A stretch of DNA of 50,065 nucleotides from JBBDJG01 sp040880005. GTDB taxonomy: Bacteria; Actinomycetota; Thermoleophilia; Solirubrobacterales; JBBDJG01. Shown here piece by piece: positions 19,878 to 26,497 of this stretch. Made by a program: the position numbers and the translations under genes. Below the pieces are notes generated by a model. That model saw only the letters and a program-made list of their open reading frames with translations, did no database searches and was not told the origin of the DNA. Position 1 is the stretch's first letter, and the number at the start of each line of letters is the position of its first letter. The DNA lies in the NCBI GenBank assembly GCA_040880005.1, contig JBBDJG010000003.1, positions 1 through 50,065 on the forward strand, in the 5' to 3' direction.

Positions 19878-20071
19878 CGGAGATACCAGACGGATCCTGA
19901 TGCGTTATCCGCACGTCGTTGCTGTTGGTCGGCCCCCGGATCGGGTGGCCGCCTCGAGCACGTGCGAACTTCAGAAATGATACCCGGTGAGCGGGTCGCA
20001 AAACCACCCCAATGTGCGGGATTTGCCAGACTTGCCTCGTTCGCGAGCCGAAATCCATCCGCGCGCCGACC

Positions 20072-20077
20072 TAGGAT
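20072..20077 (+). promoter_or_regulatory. -10 element of the udg-tsa operon (leaderless type)
   Basis: TAGGAT ends 8 nt before the ATG at 20086. This supports that ATG over the upstream in-frame start at 19987, which would add 33 poorly conserved residues. Confidence 0.45.
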
Positions 20078-20085
20078 CGGCCTGC

Positions 20086-20763
20086 ATGCCCGCTGCTGAC
20101 GCCGAGAGCCGCAAGGATCAGCTGGTCGAGTTCTTCCACCAGCTTCAGAACTGTGAGAAGTGCACGCTTGCCGAGGGTCGCACCACGGTCGTGTTCGGCA
20201 GCGGCGATCCCGACGCCGACCTGATGTTCGTGGGCGAGGCGCCCGGCTTCCACGAGGACCAGCAGGGCAAGCCGTTCGTCGGCCAGGCGGGCAAGCTGCT
20301 CGACAAGCTGCTGGCGGAGATCGACCTCGACCGCAAGCAGGTGTTCGTCTCGAACGTGCTCAAATGCCGTCCTCCCGGCAACCGCGACCCCCAGCCGGCG
20401 GAGATCGACGCCTGCAAGGTCCACCTCTTCCGCCAGATCGAGTTGATCGAGCCGCGCGTCGTCTGCACGCTCGGCAACTTCGCGACGAAGCTGCTGTCGG
20501 GGCGACCGGACGGGATCACAAAGGTGCATGGCGTCGCGCAGGAGCACGAGCTGGGGGGGCGCGACGTGTTCCTGTTCCCGATCTTCCATCCCGCCGCCGC
20601 GCTCTACACACCGGCGATGCTGGAGCAGTTGCGCCACGACTTCGCGCAGCTGCCCGAGCTGCTCCAGCGCGCGACTCCGGAAGCACAGCCGGAGCCGGAG
20701 GAGGAGTTGGTTGCCGCGGGGCCGGCCGGACCGCCTGATCAGGACCAGCTCGGGCTGTTCTGA
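20086..20763 (+). CDS. [4Fe-4S] uracil-DNA glycosylase (family 4/5-like)
   Basis: This 225-residue enzyme removes uracil from DNA at the start of base-excision repair. It has the iron-sulfur cysteine pattern of family 4: CEKC near residue 22, then KCRPPGNRDP and VVCTLGNFATKLL. The catalytic motif is GEAPGFHEDQQGKPFVGQAG and the C-terminal motif is IFHPAAALYT. The Pro/Glu-rich tail (PEPEEELVAAGPAG) is outside the conserved fold. The ATG at 20086 was chosen for its position just after a TAGGAT box and the start of homology. Its stop overlaps the likely CTG start of tsaE. Confidence 0.92.
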   Translation: MPAADAESRKDQLVEFFHQLQNCEKCTLAEGRTTVVFGSGDPDADLMFVGEAPGFHEDQQGKPFVGQAGKLLDKLLAEIDLDRKQVFVSNVLKCRPPGNRDPQPAEIDACKVHLFRQIELIEPRVVCTLGNFATKLLSGRPDGITKVHGVAQEHELGGRDVFLFPIFHPAAALYTPAMLEQLRHDFAQLPELLQRATPEAQPEPEEELVAAGPAGPPDQDQLGLF

Positions 20764-21221
20764 GCGCGAGCTTCGAAACGGCGTCGCCTGACCAGACCGA
20801 ACAGGTTGCCGCCGCGCTCGCGCCGGTGCTGAGCACAGGCGACGTGGTCCTCGTCGGTGGTGACGTCGGGTCGGGCAAGACCACTTTCATACGCGGCGTA
20901 AGCCGCGCGCTTGGCGTGACCCAAGCCGTCACGAGTCCGACCTTCGTGATCGGCAACCGCTACGCGGGCACCGTCCCGGTGGCGCACATCGACCTCTACC
21001 GGCTCGACGCGCTCGAGTTGGAGGACCCCGCGCTGCTCGACGACTACCTGACGCCCGACGCAATCGCGTTCGTCGAGTGGCCCGAGCGCGGCAGCTTGCG
21101 GCTGGCTTTGGAGAACATTGTGCTGCGTATACACCTGTCTCACTCGGGCGACGATCGCCGCTCGATCGAGGCGGAGGGGGAGAGCAGCCTGATCGACGCG
21201 CTGCGCAATGCGGTGCCATGA
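20760..21221 (+). CDS. tsaE: t6A biosynthesis ATPase TsaE, probable CTG start
   Basis: TsaE is the small ATPase of the bacterial complex that makes N6-threonylcarbamoyladenosine at tRNA position 37. The Walker A motif is VGGDVGSGKTTFIRG and the conserved TSPTFVIGNRY and HIDLYRLD motifs follow. The first standard start, GTG 20826, lies only about nine residues before the GGDVGSGKT motif. Homologues have about 20 extra residues, and the same frame encodes a plausible N-terminus (FETASPDQTEQVAAALAPVL). No ATG, GTG or TTG is available there, but CTG 20760-20762 overlaps the glycosylase stop as CTGA. From CTG the product is 153 residues; from GTG 20826 it is 131. Confidence 0.9.
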   Translation: MSASFETASPDQTEQVAAALAPVLSTGDVVLVGGDVGSGKTTFIRGVSRALGVTQAVTSPTFVIGNRYAGTVPVAHIDLYRLDALELEDPALLDDYLTPDAIAFVEWPERGSLRLALENIVLRIHLSHSGDDRRSIEAEGESSLIDALRNAVP

Positions 21222-21943
21222 CCGTAATCGGCTTCGACACTTCGATGGCCCCGACGAGCGCGTGCGTGCTGGTGGACTCCGGGCGCGACTTCTCGACCGC
21301 AGTGCCGGATGAGGCTGCGCTGCGTGCGCCGCCGCGTCACTCGGCGGAGTTGCTCCCGATCCTCGCCGGACTGCTCCAGCGAGCAGGCGTCGAATGGGAC
21401 GGCGTCGACTCGATAGCGGTCGGAGTTGGCCCGGGGACCTTCACCGGGCTGCGGATCGGCGTCGCGACGGCTCGTGCGCTCGGCCAGGCACTGGATCTCC
21501 CCCTGCACCCCGTGTCTTCGCTGCAAGCGCTCGCGGCCGGGCTCGCCGAGGGGCAGTCGGGAGGCACACCGCTGCTGGCGCTGATCGACGCGCGGCGCCG
21601 TCAGGTCTTCGCGGGCATGTTTCGCTCGGTCGAGAATGCCTCTCCAGACCCGGTTTGGGGTCCGTTTGCCTTGACGTGCGAGCAGCTGCTTGATCGCGTG
21701 AGCGAAATGGATGAGACCGTGCTGGCGTGCGGAGACTGGGCGCTAGAATCGCGTGACAGCCTCGAAGCCGCCGGCATCGAGGTGCCGCCGCCGGAAACCG
21801 GCGTTCATGGAGTACAAGCGCGGCGTCTCTGTCTGGTCGGCCTCGATGCTCCAGCCGTCCAACCCGACCTGGTGGAGCCTGTCTACGTGAGACTTCCCGA
21901 CGCAGAGCTCGCCGGCCGCTCGACCGAGGGGCGCGGCCCGTGA
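21218..21943 (+). CDS. tsaB: t6A biosynthesis protein TsaB
   Basis: TsaB is the ASKHA-fold partner that stabilises TsaD in the t6A complex. The 241-residue product begins MTVIGFDTSMAPTSACVL and contains the family motif VGVGPGTFTGLRIGVATA (about 68-85) and SSLQALAAGL. ATG overlaps the tsaE stop by 4 nt (ATGA), so translation is coupled. As in most TsaB proteins, the catalytic residues of TsaD are missing. rimI starts at its stop codon (TGATG). A longer in-frame version from 21077 lies inside tsaE and has no homology, so it was rejected. Confidence 0.95.
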   Translation: MTVIGFDTSMAPTSACVLVDSGRDFSTAVPDEAALRAPPRHSAELLPILAGLLQRAGVEWDGVDSIAVGVGPGTFTGLRIGVATARALGQALDLPLHPVSSLQALAAGLAEGQSGGTPLLALIDARRRQVFAGMFRSVENASPDPVWGPFALTCEQLLDRVSEMDETVLACGDWALESRDSLEAAGIEVPPPETGVHGVQARRLCLVGLDAPAVQPDLVEPVYVRLPDAELAGRSTEGRGP

Positions 21944-22422
21944 TGGCTGCCGTCGATGTCACTCGCTCGCGCGAGCCGATCGCGGGCGAGCTCGAGATTC
22001 GCGAGCTCACCTACTCGGACCTGCCGGACGTGATTGCGATCGAGCGCCGCTCGTTCTCGGCGCCGTGGTCGCTGGCAATGTTCGTGCTCGAGCTGTCCAA
22101 GCCGTCCGCGATTTGCCTCGGAGCTTTTAGCAACGATCGACCCTGCGGGCACCTGATCTGTTCTCGCTACCACACCGTCTGGCATCTGATGAATGTCGCG
22201 GTCGATCCTCGCCAACGTCGTCTCGGGGTCGCGACCGCGCTGATCGACCATCTGTTCGAGATCGCCGGAGCGCTGGATCGCTACACACTCGAGGTGCGCC
22301 TCTCGAACGTCGAGGCGATCGCGATGTACGAGCGTTTCGGCTTCCGCAGCGCCGGGGTCAGGCGTCGCTACTACCACGACAACCGCGAGGACGCGCTCAT
22401 CATGTGGCGCACTCGCGGTTGA
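21943..22422 (+). CDS. rimI: ribosomal-protein-alanine N-acetyltransferase RimI-like
   Basis: This GNAT-family enzyme acetylates N-terminal alanine of ribosomal protein S18 in Escherichia coli; RimI genes are commonly found beside tsaB and tsaD. The 159-residue product has IEIRELTYSDLPDV-like beta1 near residue 15, the acetyl-CoA loop VDPRQRRLGVATALIDHL (Q/RxxGxA) and the RimI-type LEVRLSNVEAIAMYERFGF. The YYHDNREDALIMW end is typical. The ATG at 21943 shares its A with the tsaB stop; a GTG one codon earlier would overlap by 4 nt. tsaD follows after 12 nt. Confidence 0.9.
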   Translation: MAAVDVTRSREPIAGELEIRELTYSDLPDVIAIERRSFSAPWSLAMFVLELSKPSAICLGAFSNDRPCGHLICSRYHTVWHLMNVAVDPRQRRLGVATALIDHLFEIAGALDRYTLEVRLSNVEAIAMYERFGFRSAGVRRRYYHDNREDALIMWRTRG

Positions 22423-22434
22423 TGTCGGGTAACA

Positions 22435-23433
22435 GTGCTGCTCGGGATCGAAACCTCCTGCGACGATACCTGCGCCGCAGTCGTCAGCACGAACGGCGAG
22501 ATTCGCAGCAATGTGATCTCTTCGCAGGCACAACTGCATGCACGCTACGGGGGCGTAGTGCCCGAGGTTGCCTCGCGCCATCACCTGGAGCTGATCAACT
22601 CCGTAGTCGCGGAAGCGCTGGGGCAGGCGGGCACGAACTTGGACGGCATCGACACCGTCGCTGCCACCAGCCGCCCGGGATTGATCGGCGCGTTGCTCGT
22701 GGGGCTGTCCACCGCAAAGGCGCTTGCCGCTACGCGAGGCGTTCCGTTCGTTGCGGTCGACCATCTCCACGGGCACGTGGCGGCCAACTACCTCGAGCCC
22801 GATCCGATCGACCCACCGTTCCTGTGCCTGATTGCGAGCGGGGGGCATACGCTGCTCGCCAGGGTGGAGCAGCGATCGGGGTACGAGACACTTGGCGCCA
22901 CCCGCGACGACGCCGCGGGCGAGGCGCTCGACAAGGCGGCCAGACTGCTCGGCCTCGGCTATCCGGGCGGAGCCGAGATCGACCGCTTGGCTCGCAAGGG
23001 CGACCCCGAGGCGTTCGCCTTCCCCGTCGGGATGCGTGGCTCGACGAGCCTGGACTTCAGCTTCAGCGGGCTCAAGACGGCGTTCGTCTACCGGGTCCGC
23101 GAACTCGGCTCGCAGACAACGCAGGACCGGCTCGCCGACCTTGCGGCGTCGTTTCAGAGGGCCGTGGTCGACTCTCTGATGCTTCAGCTCGAGCGCGCGG
23201 TGACGGACACCGGAGCGCGGCGCCTTGCAGTGGGAGGCGGCGTGGCCGCCAACAACGAGCTGCGCGAGCGCCTCACCCGGTTGTCCGACGAGCGCGGAAT
23301 CGAGATCAAGATGCCGCCGTCCGAGCTGTGCACGGACAACGCCGCAATGATTGCGTCGGCCGGTCGCTACATCGAGTCGGTTCCATATCCAGACTTCCTG
23401 GCATTCGATGCGTTCGCTCGCGTCGCCGCCTGA
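22435..23433 (+). CDS. tsaD: tRNA t6A threonylcarbamoyltransferase TsaD
   Basis: TsaD transfers the threonylcarbamoyl group to A37 of ANN-reading tRNAs. The 332-residue product opens VLLGIETSCDDTCAAVV, has the metal-binding DHLHGHVAAN (HxxxH), LIASGGHTLL, GEALDKAARLLGLGYPGG, SFSGLKTA and the C-terminal VGGGVAANNELRERL and CTDNAAMIASAG motifs. The GTG at 22435 is the only start giving a normal N-terminus. It ends the udg-tsaE-tsaB-rimI-tsaD cluster. YrdC/TsaC, which supplies the substrate, is not in this window. Confidence 0.97.
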   Translation: MLLGIETSCDDTCAAVVSTNGEIRSNVISSQAQLHARYGGVVPEVASRHHLELINSVVAEALGQAGTNLDGIDTVAATSRPGLIGALLVGLSTAKALAATRGVPFVAVDHLHGHVAANYLEPDPIDPPFLCLIASGGHTLLARVEQRSGYETLGATRDDAAGEALDKAARLLGLGYPGGAEIDRLARKGDPEAFAFPVGMRGSTSLDFSFSGLKTAFVYRVRELGSQTTQDRLADLAASFQRAVVDSLMLQLERAVTDTGARRLAVGGGVAANNELRERLTRLSDERGIEIKMPPSELCTDNAAMIASAGRYIESVPYPDFLAFDAFARVAA

Positions 23434-23448
23434 GCGTTCCGAAAAGGG

Positions 23449-23454
23449 TAGTCT
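23449..23454 (+). promoter_or_regulatory. possible -10 element before the glutaredoxin-like gene
   Basis: TAGTCT lies 49 nt before the ATG at 23504, which would give a leader of about 40 nt. That leader contains a perfect 7-bp stem, GTCGCCG (23464-23470) with CGGCGAC (23488-23494), ending 9 nt before the ATG. Confidence 0.35.
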
Positions 23455-23503
23455 GCGCTGACCGTCGCCGAGACGGCCCGGTAGCTGCGGCGACGACCTT
23501 CGG

Positions 23504-23752
23504 ATGACCAGACTGACCCTCTACACGAGACCGGACTGCTGCCTGTGCGACGAGGCGCTCGAGGTGATCGAGCGAGTGCGCATTGAAATCCCGTTCGAAC
23601 TCCGAAAGCTCGACATCTCGTCCGACCCCGTCTTGGTCGAGCGCTATGGAGAACTGTTACCGGTTCTGTTGATCGACAGCGAGAAGGCCTTCGAGCTACA
23701 TGTGGACGAGCGCGGATTGAGAGACAAACTTGCTAAGGGTCGATCTCGATAG
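23504..23752 (+). CDS. glutaredoxin-like thioredoxin-fold protein
   Basis: This 82-residue protein has a compact thioredoxin fold with the pattern LTLYTRPDCCLCDEA, so the redox motif is CCLC (CxxC) at about residues 12-15. The cis-proline strand appears in YGELLPVLLIDSEK. It resembles the DUF836/glutaredoxin-2-like group found in many actinobacteria. It precedes rex by 192 nt, which fits a role in redox balance, but the electron donor and target are unknown. Whether it shares a transcript with rex depends on the possible RNA structure in between. Confidence 0.82.
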   Translation: MTRLTLYTRPDCCLCDEALEVIERVRIEIPFELRKLDISSDPVLVERYGELLPVLLIDSEKAFELHVDERGLRDKLAKGRSR

Positions 23753-23761
23753 GGGTGTGAT

Positions 23762-23902
23762 GATCTCCCGACGAAACCCAAGCTGGGCAAGAACGCAGGA
23801 TGAGCCGATGCTGGTTGCATCGGCGAATCCGAGGACGCAGGCCCAGCGAAGGGCTGCAGGCGGGAGATCGTCGCAAGTCCCTAGCGGGATAGACCCTGGG
23901 TC
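23762..23902 (+). other. possible branched leader RNA upstream of rex
   Basis: In the 192-nt gap before rex, GATCTCCCG (23762-23770) pairs perfectly with CGGGAGATC (23861-23869), closing three hairpins: CCCA-AGC-TGGG (23777-23787), GCCGATGC-TGGTT-GCATCGGC (23804-23824) and a bulged GCAGGCCC/GGGCTGC stem (23837-23857). Two short hairpins follow: TCCC-TAGC-GGGA (23878-23889) and GACCC-T-GGGTC (23892-23902). This resembles a multi-stem junction of a riboswitch or leader. It matches no class I recognise, and no clear Rex operator (TTGTGA-type inverted repeat) is present. Confidence 0.45.
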
Positions 23903-23932
23903 AGCCAACCGTCAAACCACGAACGGAACTGT

Positions 23933-23937
23933 GGGAG
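23933..23937 (+). promoter_or_regulatory. ribosome binding site of rex
   Basis: GGGAG lies 7 nt before the rex ATG. It is one of the few clear Shine-Dalgarno sequences in this window and fits a leadered mRNA here. Confidence 0.5.
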
Positions 23938-23944
23938 CTGCCCA

Positions 23945-24616
23945 ATGAACCTGCGTGACGACATCCTGACCCCGGACGGACTCAACGACAAGCCGGTGAC
24001 GGATCGGCTGTCGCTTGGCGTCGCTGCGCGCCTGTCGCGGTATCTGCAGGTTCTGACACAGGCCAAGAAGATGGGCAAGGAGACGATCTCCTCGCAGGAG
24101 TTGTCCGACTACACGCACATAAACTCGACCCAAATCAGGCGTGACCTGTCAGGTTTCGGCAAGTTCGGCAAGCGCGGCGTCGGATACAACGTCGATTCAC
24201 TGGTGTCGCAGATCCGCAAGATCCTGCGCACGTCGGGTCAGCACAACATCGCGCTGTTCGGGGCGGGCAACCTCGGGCAGGCGATCGCCAGCTCGGACAT
24301 CTTCGCCGACCATGGCTTTCGCGTTGTCGCGATATTCGACGTCGACCCAAAGCGCGTGGGCAAGAAGGTGGGCAACCTGGCGGTCAGGCCCTACAGCTCG
24401 ATGAGCGAGACGGTCGAGGACGAGGACATCGTCGTTGGAGTGCTGGCAGTCCCGGCCGCCGCCGCCCAGGCATTGGCCGACGACCTGGTCGAAGCGGGCG
24501 TGCGAATCATCTTCAACTATTCCGATGCCCTGCTCCAGGTACCGCCGGACGTTACGGTCCACACCTCGAGTCCGGCCGTGGACCTGCTCTACGCCCTCTA
24601 CTTCTATCTGACCTGA
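23945..24616 (+). CDS. rex: redox-sensing transcriptional repressor Rex
   Basis: Rex binds DNA when NADH is low and releases it when NADH rises, controlling respiratory and fermentative genes. The 223-residue product has an N-terminal winged helix (about 20-85, with TQIRRDLSGFGKFGKRGVGY for DNA contact) and a C-terminal Rossmann domain with IALFGAGNLGQAI (about 97-109) and the acidic IFDVDPKRVG. The C-terminal helix AVDLLYALYFYLT swaps between subunits. The upstream glutaredoxin-like gene is a natural partner. A possible structured leader, not a standard operator, precedes it. Confidence 0.96.
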   Translation: MNLRDDILTPDGLNDKPVTDRLSLGVAARLSRYLQVLTQAKKMGKETISSQELSDYTHINSTQIRRDLSGFGKFGKRGVGYNVDSLVSQIRKILRTSGQHNIALFGAGNLGQAIASSDIFADHGFRVVAIFDVDPKRVGKKVGNLAVRPYSSMSETVEDEDIVVGVLAVPAAAAQALADDLVEAGVRIIFNYSDALLQVPPDVTVHTSSPAVDLLYALYFYLT

Positions 24617-24720
24617 TTCCGGGCTTCGCGCCGGCTCGATCCAACCGTGATCTCGTGTGACCGTGGTCTCGCTGGGGCGCTGATCCATCGGGCATACTTG
24701 ACTGCGGCGATCGCTGCACC

Positions 24721-25914
24721 ATGACGGTAGACCTCGACCAGGCACGGGAAGCGCTCGACTCGTCGACCGATTTCACGATCGGTCTCGAGGAGGAGTTCTC
24801 GCTGCTCGATCCCTCGACGCTGTCGCTGCACAACGAGTTCGAGCGGCTGAAGGCCGCTGCGGTTGACGATGAGGTGCTCGCCACGTCGCTGGTGGGCGAG
24901 TTGATCTCGTCGGAGGTCGAGATCCGTTCGGGCCGCGGACAGAGCTTTGACGAAGCGCTCGACTTCCAGCGTTCCAGACGGCGGCGCCTGTTTTCGCTGG
25001 CGACCGACAACGGTATCGCCCTTGCCGCCACCGGTGCTCACCCTTGGAGTCCTTGGCAGGAGCAACACATCATCGACACCCCTCACTACCGGTTGGTCGC
25101 TGACGGCTTGCAGTACGTCGCATGGCGCAACAACACGTTCTCGAGCCATGTCCACGTTGGCGTAAGAGGCGCCGATCGTGCGGTCGCCGCTTGTGACGCG
25201 ATGCGGCCCGTGCTACCGGTGTTGCTAGCCGCATCCGCCAACTCCGCGTTCTTGGAGGGAACGTTTACCGGACTGCACTCCGCCCGGACGCAGGTCTTCA
25301 CGAAGAGCTTCCCGCGTTGCGGAGTCCCCGACGCGCTGGGTAGCTGGGAGGAGTACGAGCGCTACGTTCGATTCCTGGTCGAAACGAACTCGATCGTCGA
25401 GAACACTCAAGTCTGGTGGAGCGTACGCCCACACTTCTCGTTCGGTACGGTCGAGGTGCGCATAATGGACGCTCAGTCGCGCGCATCGGAGTCAACCGCG
25501 CTGCTGGCGCTCGCGGCTGCATGTGTCGCGCAGGCCGCGATTGACTTCGACCACGGCAAGAGCGTTCAACCAACCGCCAATCGCCTGATCGAGGAGAACA
25601 TGTGGCGCGCGATCCGGTTCGGGCTCGATGGCGATCTGATCGATCTCGACGCCGGACGGGAGATCCCGGCTGTCGAGGCGGTGCGACGTCTCGTCGCCTG
25701 GACGGGTGAGGCAAGGGCACAGCTCGGACTCGATTCGCACCTCGAGGGTTTGGCCGCTCTGCTAGAGGATGGGAACGGCGCGCAGCGCCAGTGGCGCGCG
25801 CATGAGAGTGGCGTCTCGCAGCGCGACATTTTCGCCCAAAGCGTCGCGGAGACATGCGAGTCCTACGCCGAGGCGGCGGTGGGCGCGGGCGCGTGTTCGG
25901 AGATCGCTCGGTGA
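24721..25914 (+). CDS. YbdK-type carboxylate-amine ligase (GCS2 family)
   Basis: The 397-residue product belongs to the GCS2/YbdK group of ATP-dependent carboxylate-amine ligases, related to glutamate-cysteine ligase. Motifs include TIGLEEEFSLLDP near residue 19, GELISSEVEIRSG, the SSHVHVGVRG histidines and VRPHFSFGTVEVRIMDAQ. Some family members ligate glutamate and cysteine weakly; others have unknown substrates. Low-molecular-weight thiol synthesis would fit the nearby glutaredoxin and Rex, but this is inference. The ATG at 24721 starts the conserved fold. The downstream DUF1844 gene starts at its stop codon (TGATG). Confidence 0.87.
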   Translation: MTVDLDQAREALDSSTDFTIGLEEEFSLLDPSTLSLHNEFERLKAAAVDDEVLATSLVGELISSEVEIRSGRGQSFDEALDFQRSRRRRLFSLATDNGIALAATGAHPWSPWQEQHIIDTPHYRLVADGLQYVAWRNNTFSSHVHVGVRGADRAVAACDAMRPVLPVLLAASANSAFLEGTFTGLHSARTQVFTKSFPRCGVPDALGSWEEYERYVRFLVETNSIVENTQVWWSVRPHFSFGTVEVRIMDAQSRASESTALLALAAACVAQAAIDFDHGKSVQPTANRLIEENMWRAIRFGLDGDLIDLDAGREIPAVEAVRRLVAWTGEARAQLGLDSHLEGLAALLEDGNGAQRQWRAHESGVSQRDIFAQSVAETCESYAEAAVGAGACSEIAR

Positions 25915-26384
25915 TGGCGGACGAACTGCCGCCCGAGCCGCCCGAGGCGCAGGAGATGTCCGAGGAGGAGCTGCGCGCGCGCCTTGCCGAGGAGCTGAAG
26001 AGAATTCAGGTTCGCGACGTGCTGTTGCAAACGGTCGTGACCCTCATCAACCTCGGCGGTCAGCGGCTTGGCTTGACGGAGGACACGAGGGAAGCGCGCG
26101 ATCTGGAGCAGGCGCGGGCAGCGATCGAGGCTGTTCGGGCGCTCGTGCCGCTGCTCGAGCAGGGCGACTCCCGGGAGGGGCCCGAGCAGCTCGCGCCGGT
26201 GCGCGATGCGCTCGCCCAGCTACAGATGGCCTATGCCCGAGAGGCGGGGGCAAGCGAAGCAGGCGGCACCTCCGAGCATGCGGAGCGCCCCGCGGGCGAG
26301 CCTCGCGGCGAGCAGTCCGGCGCCGTCAAAGGCCGGGACAGGGGCGACAGCGGTTTGTGGGTTCCTCCGGGCAGCGGGACCTGA
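25914..26384 (+). CDS. DUF1844 family protein
   Basis: The 156-residue product has an acidic N-terminus (PPEPPEAQEMSEEELRA) and a helical DUF1844-like core: VRDVLLQTVVTLINLGGQRL, then LEQARAAIEAVRALVPLLEQ and APVRDALAQLQMAYAREAG. The C-terminal 40 residues are Gly/Glu/Arg-rich and probably disordered. DUF1844 proteins have no known biochemical role. The ATG shares its A with the ligase stop, and a GTG one codon upstream would overlap by 4 nt, so it is probably co-translated. No membrane segment is obvious. Confidence 0.78.
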   Translation: MADELPPEPPEAQEMSEEELRARLAEELKRIQVRDVLLQTVVTLINLGGQRLGLTEDTREARDLEQARAAIEAVRALVPLLEQGDSREGPEQLAPVRDALAQLQMAYAREAGASEAGGTSEHAERPAGEPRGEQSGAVKGRDRGDSGLWVPPGSGT

Positions 26385-26395
26385 ACCTCGCCCGA

Positions 26396-26401
26396 TAGAC
26401 T
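26396..26401 (+). promoter_or_regulatory. -10 element before the pyrophosphatase gene
   Basis: TAGACT lies about 97 nt before the chosen GTG start, giving a leader of about 90 nt. A 16-bp palindrome (26446-26461) falls inside that leader. Confidence 0.35.
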
Positions 26402-26445
26402 CCCCGAGCTTTTTGCCCGGTTGGGGATCGCTTGCGCCCGAGCGT

Positions 26446-26461
26446 GAGCGATCGATCGCTC
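26446..26461. promoter_or_regulatory. 16-bp perfect palindrome upstream of hppA
   Basis: GAGCGATCGATCGCTC is a perfect 16-bp palindrome in the intergenic leader, 36 nt before the GTG start. It could be a dimeric repressor site or a short hairpin. No cognate regulator is encoded next to it. Confidence 0.35.
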
Positions 26462-26497
26462 AAATACAACGGAGCCGATGGAGATAGCGGAGGCAGC

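Noticed and set aside
23753..23944. Rex operator or cyclic di-AMP/cobalamin riboswitch before rex
   Set aside because: No TTGTGA-type inverted repeat and no convincing class-specific conserved core was found. A faint GTCAGCCAACC resemblance to the 3' part of ydaO-type RNAs is too short to use.
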